A DNA stretch of 64,000 nucleotides from Aldehydirespirator sp965219165 (GTDB lineage: Bacteria; Actinomycetota; Acidimicrobiia; Acidimicrobiales; Aldehydirespiratoraceae): positions 3,472,001 through 3,536,000 of the forward strand of contig CBDCMW010000002.1 of assembly GCA_965219165.1 (NCBI GenBank), in the 5' to 3' direction. A model generated the notes under the pieces. That model did not search any database and had not been told where the DNA came from. It was given only the letters and a program-made list of their open reading frames with translations. Shown here piece after piece: positions 25,229-33,143 of the stretch (within the stretch, counting starts at the first letter, position 1; the number at the start of each line of letters is the position of its first letter). The translations under genes were made by a program, and so were the position numbers.

Positions 25229-26285
25229 TGGCTAACAGTTCATTGACGCACACGGCAACCTCCTGAAGGCAGACGTGGAGGCGCTTGCGAACCCAGTCAA
25301 CACGGTCGGCGTGATGGGCAAGGGGATCGCCCTCCAGTTCAATAACGCCTTTCCAGCGAACTTCAAGGCTTACGAGGCGGCCTGCAAGAAGAAGGCCGTG
25401 AGACTTGGCGAGGTGTTCGTCTTCGACAACGGTCAACTCATGCCGCCGCGCTGGATCATCAACTTCCCGACCAAGGGTCATTGGCGCGCCAGATCCCGCA
25501 TCCGCGACGTGGCCGAGGGCCTCGACGATCTGCGCGATGTGATCGAGGAACTGGAGATTTCTTCCATCGCGCTGCCGCCGCTGGGCTGTGGCCACGGCGG
25601 GCTGGACTGGGGCGAAGTTCGTTCACTGATCAAGGAGCGCCTGGGCGACCTCGATGTCGTCGTTCACCTGTACGCGCCGGAAGGCGCCCCCGACGCAGCC
25701 GACATGGTGATATCGACCCCGCGCCCGAGGCTGACTGCGAGCACGGCGGCACTCGTGTCGGTGGTCGACCAGTACTCGCAGGTGGCGCTGTTCGTTTCGC
25801 TGATCGAGATCCACAAGCTCATGTACTTCCTGCAGGAGGCGGGCGAGGACCTCAAGTTGCGCTATCAGGCGAAGTTCTACGGCCCCTACGCCGACAACCT
25901 TCGCCATGTGCTCAAGTCGCTTGAGGGCCATCAACTCGAAGGCTTCGGTGACGGCTCGAAGAAGGTGCGCGAGGCAGAGCCGATCACCGTGCTTCCAGAT
26001 GGGGCCAGGGAGGCATCCGCGGCCCTCGCAGGGAACCACCAGATCGCCGAACGCATCCAGCGTGTGCTCGGACTGGTAGAGGGTTACGAGTCCGCCTACG
26101 GACTCGAGCTACTCGCCAGTGTTCACTGGATGGCCGCCCGCAAGGGGAACGTCGATGATCTGAGCGGCGTGACCACGCGAGTCCAGAGCTGGAGTCAGCG
26201 CAAGCGGCGCATGTTCACCGCACAACACATCGAGTCAGCCTGGCAGCGCCTCCACGACCACGGCTGGCTAGCGACCGCGGCCTAG
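25228..26285 (+). CDS. darG: DarG-like macrodomain antitoxin, N-terminus disturbed
   Basis: From about residue 15 the frame is intact: ALANPVNTVGVMGKGIALQF (macrodomain ADP-ribose-binding loop), IINFPTKGHWRARSRI, IALPPLGCGHGGLDW. A C-terminal DarT-binding domain follows (IEIHKLMYFLQEAGE, YGPYADNLRHVLKSLEGH). Macrodomain DarG removes ADP-ribose from thymidine in DNA. ATG 25228 is out of frame with the body because of a small indel at 25230-25245; GTG 25275 would give 336 residues but skips the first strand. Copy 1 at 23801 has a different, also broken, start. The product may be shortened. The toxin is absent. Confidence 0.8.
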
Positions 26286-26329
26286 CGGGCCAGGCCGCAG
26301 CCTGGCTGATCGGCGTCGGCGCCCGTCCG

Positions 26330-26560
26330 ACTCGCGTGTCTCCGCCGGATCAACCACTCCCGCACAATCGGCGAGTAGGGGCCGGTAGCGAGCCATGTGG
26401 TCGTCGCCCTAGACATCGCCCATGATCGAGCCAGCGGCCTCGAAGCGCTCGAGCAGTGGAAGCCCGAAGGGATCGTCCGTGCCTGGTGAGACAGTCGTCC
26501 TCGTGAGCGGCCGGGGGTAGCCAGATCCGACCATTGGTTAGGCGCGCTCGGCGTGGAGCC
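26330..26560 (+). pseudogene. Remnant of AbiE-like module junction
   Basis: Closely matches the end of the regulator and start of the nucleotidyltransferase genes at 10520-10735. Shared words include CGACTCGCGTGTCTCCGCC, GGCCGGTAGCGAGCC, GAAGCCCGAAGGGATCGTCC and GTGCCTGGTGA. Stops interrupt both frames. It is a second, decayed copy of the pair, 16 kb downstream in the same island. Confidence 0.7.
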
Positions 26561-26572
26561 AGCGGAGACGCG

Positions 26573-26860
26573 CTAGGGCCTTGCGGCCGGGATCGGCTCT
26601 AGTCCGAGACTGGCACGCAGGTTGTCAAGGGCGTCAGCCGAGTCCTCAAAGTAGTTGGAGTGGGTGACCTTGATGGCTTCTATCGAGTCCGCACCCAGCA
26701 GGACGACCTCCAATCGGGGGTTGTCCCGGTATTGCTCTTCGCGCTCGCTGTAGGCCTTGAGCGCTGGAGCGGTGTTGCGGAACTCCTCGAGGCTGATCTG
26801 CTTCCTTGCGTCATGGTCGTACACGATGAGGAAGTCGATGGTCTTGCGGTTTGCCATCAC
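26573..26860 (-). CDS. Small partner of RelA/SpoT-like protein (putative antitoxin)
   Basis: 95 residues. The ATG at 26860 overlaps the upstream stop (ATGA). Sequence features are IDFLIVYDHDARKQISLEEF, then LEVVLLGADSIEAIKVTHSNYFEDS. No conserved catalytic motif is visible. Its position directly after and coupled to a single-domain RelA/SpoT synthetase matches toxSAS-antitoxin operons, so an antitoxin or regulatory role is inferred. It resembles short proteins commonly annotated only as hypothetical next to RelA/SpoT-domain genes. Confidence 0.6.
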   Translation of the reverse strand: MMANRKTIDFLIVYDHDARKQISLEEFRNTAPALKAYSEREEQYRDNPRLEVVLLGADSIEAIKVTHSNYFEDSADALDNLRASLGLEPIPAARP

Positions 26861-27624
26861 TCCTCCCCTGTTCCTTGGTGACGGGACCTGATCATATGGC
26901 CGAACGCTGCCATCATAGCCAGCCGGGTGAGAACGTCCATGAGAGCGTCCGTGTATGGCTGTCCGGGCTCTCGGTGAGACAGGAGCTCCGACAGTTCCTG
27001 GAGCAATTCGTGGACATCATCGGGGCCGTCGCCGTTCTTGAAGTCGATGCCGGTCTTGCTGGTCAAGTCCTCCACGATCTTGGCCCAACTGTCTTGTTCT
27101 CGGGTGCGAAGCTGCACCTCGATTCGCCGGCCGTGGTACCTCGTGTAGATATGGATGGCCCGATAGCCCGAGGCTTGAGGCCCGGCCACGTAGTCCCTGA
27201 TCTTGTCGGGCCGTTGGTTTCGTTTGAGGCTGTTGGCACAGAATCGCTCTACCACCCGTTGGACCTGTTCTTGGGTCTTGAGAACGGCCCGGCAGCCTCC
27301 GATGTCCTGCATGGTCGACAGGTCCATCCCCTGGAGTCGCCGGAGCTTATCCTCGATGGTGGGCAGCCTCTTGAGCCGCCGCGAGACGTCGAGATCGAAG
27401 CCCTCGGTGATCAGGCATGATCGCAACCCCATGTAGGCGGCATGCAAGGGCGCAGCGTGAGCAGACCGGTACGCCTGGACAACCTCGCGGGCTTCGCGAA
27501 CTTCCTCAATCGAGGGCAAGCCGCCCCGGCCGGCCTGCGCTTGGCGCAACACCTCGCCGGCACGCCTCACGCTGCCCAACGATCCAAACGGGACAAGGGG
27601 TTGAGCAGCCATCTCGTCGTGCAA
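26857..27624 (-). CDS. RelA/SpoT-domain protein, toxSAS-like
   Basis: 255 residues. The synthetase fold is evident: RRLKRLPTIEDKLRRLQGMD (substrate-binding Lys/Arg helix), MQDIGGCRAVLKT (the DIxGxR metal-site strand), VAGPQASGYRAIHI, and RRIEVQLRTREQDSWAKIVE (ExQxRT with catalytic Glu/Gln). There is no hydrolase, TGS or ACT domain. Single-domain synthetases with a small coupled partner are toxSAS modules that make (pp)pApp or pyrophosphorylate tRNA. A housekeeping small alarmone synthetase is an alternative, but location in a defence island favours a toxin. Confidence 0.8.
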   Translation of the reverse strand: MHDEMAAQPLVPFGSLGSVRRAGEVLRQAQAGRGGLPSIEEVREAREVVQAYRSAHAAPLHAAYMGLRSCLITEGFDLDVSRRLKRLPTIEDKLRRLQGMDLSTMQDIGGCRAVLKTQEQVQRVVERFCANSLKRNQRPDKIRDYVAGPQASGYRAIHIYTRYHGRRIEVQLRTREQDSWAKIVEDLTSKTGIDFKNGDGPDDVHELLQELSELLSHREPGQPYTDALMDVLTRLAMMAAFGHMIRSRHQGTGEE

Positions 27625-27675
27625 CGTACTCGGACACCGCCCCTGACGAACTGATCGAGGCCCACCTGCGGTGAA

Positions 27676-27725
27676 GGTGTGAGCGGATCGTCCGTGCCGG
27701 GTGAAGCTGTCGTTCCCGTAGGACG
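27676..27725 (+). pseudogene. Short remnant of AbiE-like gene junction
   Basis: GGATCGTCCGTGCCGGGTGAAGC-type sequence (kept short here) matches the stop/start overlap of the module at 10670-10700. It is a third trace of the module within the island. Confidence 0.5.
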
Positions 27726-27933
27726 GCCGAGAGAGAACCCGGACCCAGCGGGTTCCCGTAGGGACTAGACGGTCCCGGCCGAAGCCGGGGCCGAGGGCCG
27801 GGGCTACTCACCCCGGCGGGGTTGGCATCGTTCTATCACTTCCGAGGGATAGCGTCGAAGAACATGAGCACGTTCACGTGCTGACACGGATGTCGACTCC
27901 GACAGCTGCTGCATGGCTGATCCATGGGCCGAG

Positions 27934-27990
27934 ACTTCTAACGGATCTTCTAACGTACGGTTAGAAACTGGGCGTTATCCACAGGCACCC
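27934..27990 (+). repeat. R-repeat copy D (palindromic, with TTATCCACA)
   Basis: The most complete copy. CTTCTAACG occurs twice, then TTCTAAC-GTACG-GTTAGAA forms a perfect 7-bp-arm palindrome at 27948-27966, followed by ACTGGGCGTTATCCACAGGC. It sits about 80 bp inside the right attachment site, mirroring copy A at the left. Confidence 0.75.
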
Positions 27991-28071
27991 GGCGACACGG
28001 CCGAATCGCGAAAGCCCACGTCAACAGCACTTCCTGGCACGGGCCGACACTTGCCGACACCTGCTTCTTGC

Positions 28072-28116
28072 GTCTTGTAAACAGCAGGTCGCAGGTTCGA
28101 CTCCTGTCTCGGGCTC
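28072..28116 (+). repeat. attR: 45-bp copy of tRNA-Thr 3' end
   Basis: Identical to 8455-8499. The 5' half of the tRNA is absent, so this is a scar and not a tRNA gene. Confidence 0.85.
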
Positions 28117-28180
28117 CAACATAATAAGAGGTCAGAGCACATTTTTAGAAATCAACACTACTCGACAATTAGTCTTGTGG

Positions 28181-28206
28181 ACGGATCTTCTAACGAACGG
28201 TCAGGC
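28181..28206 (+). repeat. R-repeat copy E (outside attR)
   Basis: ACGGATCTTCTAACGAACGG followed by TCAGGCAC. It lies 65 bp beyond the right attachment site, so the family is not strictly confined to the island. Confidence 0.65.
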
Positions 28207-28251
28207 ACACGCCGAGGACGGAGGGAGCGCGCAACCCTTGGTCGCTGGCCC

Positions 28252-28923
28252 CTAACTCTCACCTGAACTCGACGCCACACGCACCACCTCGTCTCGGAGC
28301 CCCAAGTCACGGACGACTGGGCTCATGGACCGGTGGTTCACGCCGGACACCGACAATGACACATGCCGCTTGGCGCCTTCGTTCACCAGTTGCATCCCGC
28401 GTACAACTCCTCCGGACTCGTGCAGACCTCGAAACGCCACTTCGAGGGTTCCATGCCCGGGTTCATACACCATTTCAAGGCTCATCAAGCCCCGACGTCG
28501 CAGTATGAGGTCGGCCACGGCGCCTAGTCCGAGGATGGCAATGAACGTGAGCAGCCCGCCCGCGGCTGCGACCCAATACAACCCGACGCCGGCTGCGACA
28601 CCGAACGACGCGGCCATCCACAGACTCGCCGCCGTCGTGATGCCCGTCACCGTGAGCCCGCTACGCAGGATCGCGCCGCCGCCGATGAAGCCGATGCCGC
28701 TCACGACGTGCGCAGCGATGCGAGTGCGGTCGGTAATCCCGTCGGTACCGACAAAAGCACCCGAAACCGTGAACAGCGCAGCACCGAGAGCGACTAGCGA
28801 GTGTGTCCTCGTCCCGGCCGTCTTGTTGCGAGACTCGCGCTCGATGCCCAACGCCGCCCCCAGACCGACGGCGAGCACCAGTCGGAGAATGAGCTCCCAG
28901 GCTGGAACGTTCACCTCAACCAC
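28252..28923 (-). CDS. MgtC/SapB-family membrane protein
   Basis: 223 residues. Four or more membrane helices occupy the first ~150 residues, with the family signatures GAALGIERESRNKTAGTRTH, LVALGAALF, and HVVSGIGFIGGGAI-LRSG. The C-terminal ~70 residues form a soluble ACT-like domain (LEVAFRGLHESGG). MgtC proteins are linked to low-magnesium survival and regulation of ATP synthase or magnesium transport. It stands alone just right of the island and is probably the original right-hand neighbour of tRNA-Thr. Confidence 0.85.
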   Translation of the reverse strand: MVEVNVPAWELILRLVLAVGLGAALGIERESRNKTAGTRTHSLVALGAALFTVSGAFVGTDGITDRTRIAAHVVSGIGFIGGGAILRSGLTVTGITTAASLWMAASFGVAAGVGLYWVAAAGGLLTFIAILGLGAVADLILRRRGLMSLEMVYEPGHGTLEVAFRGLHESGGVVRGMQLVNEGAKRHVSLSVSGVNHRSMSPVVRDLGLRDEVVRVASSSGES

Positions 28924-29016
28924 TCACCACTAGAAGATCGACCATTCACGGACGATGGCGGCAACCACACCGACGCTGCCGCTGGCTCAAGTTCCATCGA
29001 CGGCGTACTCCAGTCC

Positions 29017-29140
29017 CTAGGTGTGCATTCCCAACACGTTGTTCCCGTTTAGGCGGGTGAGGGTGGCCATGGGGGTGTCTCATTTGAGGGCTCCGTGGGG
29101 CCGGTGCTCATTGTAGTGGTGCACGAAGTGCTGGTGGGTG
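29017..29140 (-). pseudogene. C-terminal tail of an IS481-like transposase
   Basis: HQHFVHHYNEHRPHGALK, then TGA where TGG would give W, then DTPMATLTRLNGNNVLG and stop. HYNEHRPH..L is the DDE-family C-terminal signature. It is fused in frame to the end of an IS3 fragment, so it is the residue of one IS interrupted by another. Confidence 0.55.
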
Positions 29141-29415
29141 AGCTTTCCCCCAAATCGTGGAGGGTTGGTTGAGGCTGCGTTGGCTAGTTCGTAGTCTATT
29201 GGGCTGGTCATGTTGTTGGTGGAGTGGAGCCGTTTTTTGTTGTACCAGGTGTCGATCCAGGCGGCGATGTCTTGTCGGGCCTGGTCGCGGGTGCGCCAGC
29301 GGCGCCGTGATATCAGCTCGTGCTCGAGGGTCGAGAAGAACGACTCGGCCGCGGCGTTGTCCAGCGCGCAGCCGAGGCGTCCCATCGACTGGGTGATCCC
29401 GAGCCGCTGACAGGC
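29080..29415 (-). pseudogene. IS3-family transposase, 3' fragment
   Basis: The fragment reads LGITQSMGRLGCALDNAAAE, SFFSTLEHELISRRRW, then AWIDTWYNKKRLHSTNNMTS, the last third of an IS3 OrfB including the final catalytic Glu region. The 5' two-thirds are missing; the break at about 29415 joins directly to an AbiEi-like pseudogene. Non-functional. Confidence 0.75.
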
Positions 29416-30175
29416 CGCCGCGCTAGAGGAAGACGCCGTCGCAGCCTTGACCGAGGCACTGGCTCGACTCGGCGTCAGGGCAATCGTCTTGACGAACGAG
29501 CCTCCGGGCGACGAAGTGTTCTTTGACGCTGTGGTTGAGGTTGCTGGCAAGCGATTCGATGTCGAGGTCAAGTCGGTGGTCACTGCCGAGCACGGAAAGC
29601 GACTGGCGGGAAGCGTCGGGCGAGGAGCGCAGTTGCTCGTTGTTGCCGATCGCATCGCCGCCGATGCCAAGCGGTCGCTCCGGACGGCGGGGGTCAACTA
29701 CTTCGACCGGCGCGGGCATCTGCGCATCGTGGCCCCGCCACTAGTCATCGACACGGTCGTGGAGTCCGCGCTCCTGATCGCGGGCGGCTCCGGCGGGTCA
29801 CTCGACAGCCAGGTTGCTAAGGAAGTCGCGGTCTGTTGCCTGCTGACACCGGACCAGCCCCACGGCGTCCGCGAGGTCGCCCGCTACATCGACCGAGCTT
29901 CGAGCGCGGTTTCCAAAGCCATGGCCGGTCTACGGGACGACGGCCTGCTGACTTCCGCCGGAGAGGCGATGATCCCAGATCTGTTTCACGCGCTGCTCGC
30001 GGTGTGGCGACGACGAACAATTCCACTAACAGCCGTCCCCGGCACCAGCACCTGGGAGGCGCAGCGACTGGGGCTGGGCCTCGACAAACCTGAGAGCACG
30101 ATGGGCTGGGCGCTCACCGACACCCGCGCTGCCGTGTCGTGGGGCATGCCGATCATCGCACGCGGCGATTACGCG
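29415..30175 (+). pseudogene. AbiEi-like regulator, truncated second copy
   Basis: About 75-80 percent similar by eye to residues ~8-250 of the 9640 gene (FFDAVVEVAGKRFDVEVKSV, NYFDRRGHLRIVAPP, YIDRASSAVSKAMAGLRDD). It lacks a start and its C-terminus, which stops being homologous at about 30175 (IIARGDYARG). The PD-(D/E)xK element here reads DVEVK with the lysine, unlike the intact copy. No nucleotidyltransferase gene follows. It lies outside the island. Confidence 0.75.
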
Positions 30176-30325
30176 CGGGGCTTCACGGCCTGCTGGAGCA
30201 CCGCGTACCCCTCGGTGCCCGGTCCGACGCCGCCCATCACCATGAAGGTCGACATGATGGTCTCGGCCTCGATCGTCTCGGTGCCCTGCTCGGACTCGAT
30301 CACCACCGACACGTCAGGTCGGACC
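30175..30325 (-). pseudogene. Unidentified gene fragment
   Basis: The - strand frame VVIESEQGTETIEAETIMST, then FMVMGGVGPGTEGYAVLQQA and a stop at about 30172, has real-protein composition. It has no start and is cut at about 30325. I do not recognise the family. Confidence 0.35.
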
Positions 30326-30328
30326 GGT

Positions 30329-30430
30329 CGACAATGTGCGGGCTGCGATCGACCTCCTCGGTTGCGAGCGGATCGATCACGGCTACCACGTGATCGACGA
30401 TCCCGAACTGGGGCCGTCGATCAGGCGAGC
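30329..30430 (+). pseudogene. Adenosine deaminase fragment
   Basis: VDNVRAAIDLLGCERIDHGY then HVIDDPELGPS matches the conserved RIDHG block of adenosine deaminases. Only ~34 codons remain, abutting the LLM gene end. Confidence 0.6.
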
Positions 30431-31428
30431 CCGGAAGCAGGTCTGCTCTCGCAGCTTGGGTTGCGGGTTGTCTCGGCGGCCAGTGCCAGGTCCTCGGCTG
30501 CCGAGTCGAGGTCGTTGACCGACACTTGGAACTCGTCGATCCCGTGGGCTGTCACGAGTGCGGTCAGCTCGGAGCGGCACTCGTCCACCGTCCCGGAGAT
30601 CACGAAGGCGTCGACCCAGTCGTCGCGCACGAAGCGAGCCGCGGCTGCAGGCCCGCCGTCGGAGAGACCCCGGCGGATGGCTGCCTCGGTCCGGGAGTCC
30701 AGGCCGATCCGGGCCTTGACGTGGTCGGGGGAATCGACGAGCCGGAACGTGAGGCCGGCCCGGGCCGCCTCACGGGCCGCGTCGGTCGTGGCCAGGATGG
30801 TCATGTAGCACAACCTGGGGTGGGGTCGGCCGTGCTCGTCGGCGGCGCCACGGATCGAAGCCACATGCTCGCCGATCAGCTCCTTGTGGACGAACGACAA
30901 GATGAAGCCATCGGCCAGCTCCCCCGCCAGCCGGACGACCCGCGGGCCGCGCCCGGCCAGCCAGATCGGAATGTCGGGCCGGCCGTAACCGAGGCGGGCC
31001 CGACGGAACCCGCCCGCCACGCCGTCACAGTCGACGGTCTCGCCGGACCACAGCGCCCGGCTGGTCGTCACCAGCTCGCGCATCGCGGTGATCGGCGCCC
31101 GGCGCTCGATGGCCAGCGCCGTGAGCGTGAGGGCCCCGCCCGCTCCGATCCCCAGCGCGGCCCTCCCGCCCGACGCCTCGTCCAAGGTGGCGACGGCCGC
31201 CGCGGTCATCCCCGGATGGCGGGTGTAGGCGTTGGTGATGCCCGTGCCGACCTCGACCGAGCTCGTGGCCGCGGCGACGGCTCCCAACGTGACCCAGCAC
31301 TCCCTGGCCGCCAAGCCCTCGTCGGGGATCCACACCCGACTGCACCCGAGCCGCTCGGCCTCCACCGCGGCTCGCACGACCGCGTCGACCGAACCTTCGG
31401 GCATCACCATGCAGGCCAGCTGAACCAC
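30421..31428 (-). CDS. LLM-class (F420-type) oxidoreductase 1
   Basis: 335 residues, the usual length. It is a luciferase-like TIM barrel: MVQLACMVMPEGS, RVWIPDEGLAARECWVTLGA, VEVGTGITNAYTRHPGMTAA, LGIGAGGALTL, and PIWLAGRGPRVVRLAGELAD (cofactor-binding region). It is paralogous to 58920-59900 along its length (shared DEGLAAR, TRHPG/TRHAG, WLAGRGPR). Such enzymes use F420 or flavin for hydride transfer; the substrate is unknown. It stands alone, bordered by gene debris at its 3' end, and its last residues (ESRPASGLA) may be extended by the rearrangement. Confidence 0.8.
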   Translation of the reverse strand: MVQLACMVMPEGSVDAVVRAAVEAERLGCSRVWIPDEGLAARECWVTLGAVAAATSSVEVGTGITNAYTRHPGMTAAAVATLDEASGGRAALGIGAGGALTLTALAIERRAPITAMRELVTTSRALWSGETVDCDGVAGGFRRARLGYGRPDIPIWLAGRGPRVVRLAGELADGFILSFVHKELIGEHVASIRGAADEHGRPHPRLCYMTILATTDAAREAARAGLTFRLVDSPDHVKARIGLDSRTEAAIRRGLSDGGPAAAARFVRDDWVDAFVISGTVDECRSELTALVTAHGIDEFQVSVNDLDSAAEDLALAAETTRNPSCESRPASGLA

Positions 31429-31469
31429 GACGCCGACACTAGGGCCGCAGCCGGGAGCCGGTCGAAACC

Positions 31470-31592
31470 GCGCCGCCAGCGGTCAACCGTGCCGCGCGCC
31501 GCGAGCGGGCCAGCCAAGACCGCGCCCCAAGCGGCGTTTCATGCTGCAAGCCGCGAGTCGGCCGGTCGAGACCGCGCCTCAAGCGGTCTGCC
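31470..31592. repeat. Three degenerate GACCGCGCC..AAGCGG hairpin repeats
   Basis: Three related units occur near 31475, 31518 and 31568. The last, GACCGCGCCTCAAGCGGTC, is a 6-bp-stem hairpin. The segment lies between two - strand genes and could end transcription of the upstream LppM-HAD gene. Confidence 0.45.
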
Positions 31593-31625
31593 CTGATGAC
31601 GCTCAATCGCCAGAAAGCGGAGGCC

Positions 31626-33143
31626 TCAGGTCGGGGCGGAGCGGCCTCGGAGAATGTCGTCGAAGCCCCGAATCAGCGTGTGCTCGGTCTCCTGCACATC
31701 CTCGGGGCTGGCCGCGAAGTAGCCGGTGGCCATCCCCATGTCGGACGCGGCGTCCAGGTACTCCGGCACGCTCGACAGGTACAGGCAATCGTAGAGGTCA
31801 ACCGACATCACCCGGCGGGTCGCCTCGAACAGCGGCCGCTCGGGCAGCGCGGCCCCCACGTCGCCGCTGACCAGCCACGACGACACCGAGTCCTCCAGCT
31901 GGCCCATGCGCCTCAAGCGCAGCCCCCACTCGCGGGGCTGGTTGCCGACCGCCGCCACCGGCAGGCTCCGGCTCGCGACCCGGTCGAGGAACGGGTGCAG
32001 GCCCGGCACCAGCTTGAACGACGACAGGTAGCGGGTCTCCACGTCGCGGCCGATCGGCCCGAGCCCGAGGTCGCTCCAGAACTCCTCGGCGGTGAGACGG
32101 CCCAGCACCAGCTTGCGGTGCCGGTCGCGGACCAGCTCCCGGTCGATGTCAGGGTTCTCGGCCAGGATGACCGGCAGCAGCAGGCCCTCCAGAGGTTCGG
32201 TGGGCCGCACGATCACCCCATGCACGTCCACTACCAGCAGGCGCAGCAGGCGCTTGCGGGGCCGGCTGGCCTCCGCCTCTCGGGCCGCGGCCCGCTGCTG
32301 GCGGCGCCGGGTGGCCCGGCGGCCGCGCCCCTTCGGGATGCGCAGCAGCACCATCACCCTGGTCACCACCACGCCCAGCAGCACCACGCCGAAGCTGATT
32401 GCGGCCACCAGAGCAATGCTGCGCCACAGGGGCGCGACCCCGCCCTCCAGCGCGGTCGAGGCGTCGATCCGCACCGCGGGGTCCCCGTAGGAGAACCGCC
32501 AGGTGGCGGTCGAACCGTCGACCTCGGGGGCGGGAGCGGCTTCCGCTGACTCGGCCAACCCGCTCGAGGAGGCGCTGAAGGCATCGTCGTCGTCCAGCAG
32601 CGTCAACGAGAACTCGAGGCCCAGGGAGTCCTGGGGCGTGCCGGCCTCGGCGATCAGGTCCTGCAGCGGCCGCCCGAAGGGCTGGCCCTCGAAGATGTCG
32701 GCCAGGGCGCTGTCACTGAAAGTCTCCAGCGGCGGCGTCGGGTCGATGGTGGCCCGGAAGTCGTAGTCGCTCCTGGCGAAGGAGCGGGTCTGCTCCAAGA
32801 CCACATCCGAGAAGATCACGCCCTTTCCGGCCAGCTCCTCCAGGATCTCGGGCAGCTGCCTCGACGACGCGAACGCCTTGACGACGCGCACCTCAACGCC
32901 GCCGTCGCTGCGAGAAATGGGGCCGTCCACCGCCCAGCCGGCATCCCGCACATCGTCTAGGCGCAGCCCGCCGGCCAGCTCGGGGACACGGGCCACGGCG
33001 TTGGCGTCAGCCGTGAACACCACCGTGACCGTGCCCGAGCCGACGTCGTCGATCTCCACCCGCACGGCCGTGTCCACCCGGCACGCAGCCGCCGCCACCG
33101 TCAGCCCCACGGCCAGCAGCACCGTCCGCAGCACCGCGACCAC
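31626..33143 (-). CDS. LppM-like lipoprotein fused to a HAD-like domain
   Basis: I choose GTG 33143 because it puts a signal peptide at the start (VVAVLRTVLLAVGLTVAAAAC, quoted one residue short in use) with lipobox AAAC; the open frame extends to 33278. Residues ~20-270 are LppM-like (VDTAVRVEIDDVGSGTVTVV, then DVRDAGWAV). A membrane helix follows at about 290-315, a basic linker, then a HAD-like domain (about 335-505): LLVVDVHGVIVRP, where canonical DxDxT has become DxHxV, and later YLSSVPEYLDAASDMGMATG. An outer-face lipoprotein joined across the membrane to a cytosolic hydrolase-like domain is unusual. The lost second Asp suggests a binding rather than phosphatase role. Confidence 0.65.
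   Translation of the reverse strand: MVAVLRTVLLAVGLTVAAAACRVDTAVRVEIDDVGSGTVTVVFTADANAVARVPELAGGLRLDDVRDAGWAVDGPISRSDGGVEVRVVKAFASSRQLPEILEELAGKGVIFSDVVLEQTRSFARSDYDFRATIDPTPPLETFSDSALADIFEGQPFGRPLQDLIAEAGTPQDSLGLEFSLTLLDDDDAFSASSSGLAESAEAAPAPEVDGSTATWRFSYGDPAVRIDASTALEGGVAPLWRSIALVAAISFGVVLLGVVVTRVMVLLRIPKGRGRRATRRRQQRAAAREAEASRPRKRLLRLLVVDVHGVIVRPTEPLEGLLLPVILAENPDIDRELVRDRHRKLVLGRLTAEEFWSDLGLGPIGRDVETRYLSSFKLVPGLHPFLDRVASRSLPVAAVGNQPREWGLRLRRMGQLEDSVSSWLVSGDVGAALPERPLFEATRRVMSVDLYDCLYLSSVPEYLDAASDMGMATGYFAASPEDVQETEHTLIRGFDDILRGRSAPT

Larger units (their letters stand above)
24011..25390 (+). repeat. Tandem duplication, copy 2
   Basis: The better-preserved copy. It contains a short + strand frame (24013-24255) of unknown meaning, the RHH gene intact on the - strand, a Doc-like gene with an in-frame stop, the darT tail and the start of the darG gene. 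Confidence 0.85.
27625..28071. other. Island right-end non-coding region
   Basis: No supported gene. It holds a short AbiE-junction remnant (27676-27725), GC-rich hairpins around 27770-27825 that could terminate transcription, R-repeat copy D, and a consensus DnaA-box-like TTATCCACA at 27975-27983. Confidence 0.5.

Noticed and set aside
27975..27983. Replication origin based on TTATCCACA
   Set aside because: A single DnaA-box-like site within a repeat; no cluster of boxes, iterons or initiator gene nearby. Related copies at 23660 and 25090 lack the full box.
28072..28116. A second tRNA-Thr gene at the right island end
   Set aside because: Only the 3' half is present; no acceptor 5' strand or D-arm precedes it, so it is an attachment-site scar.
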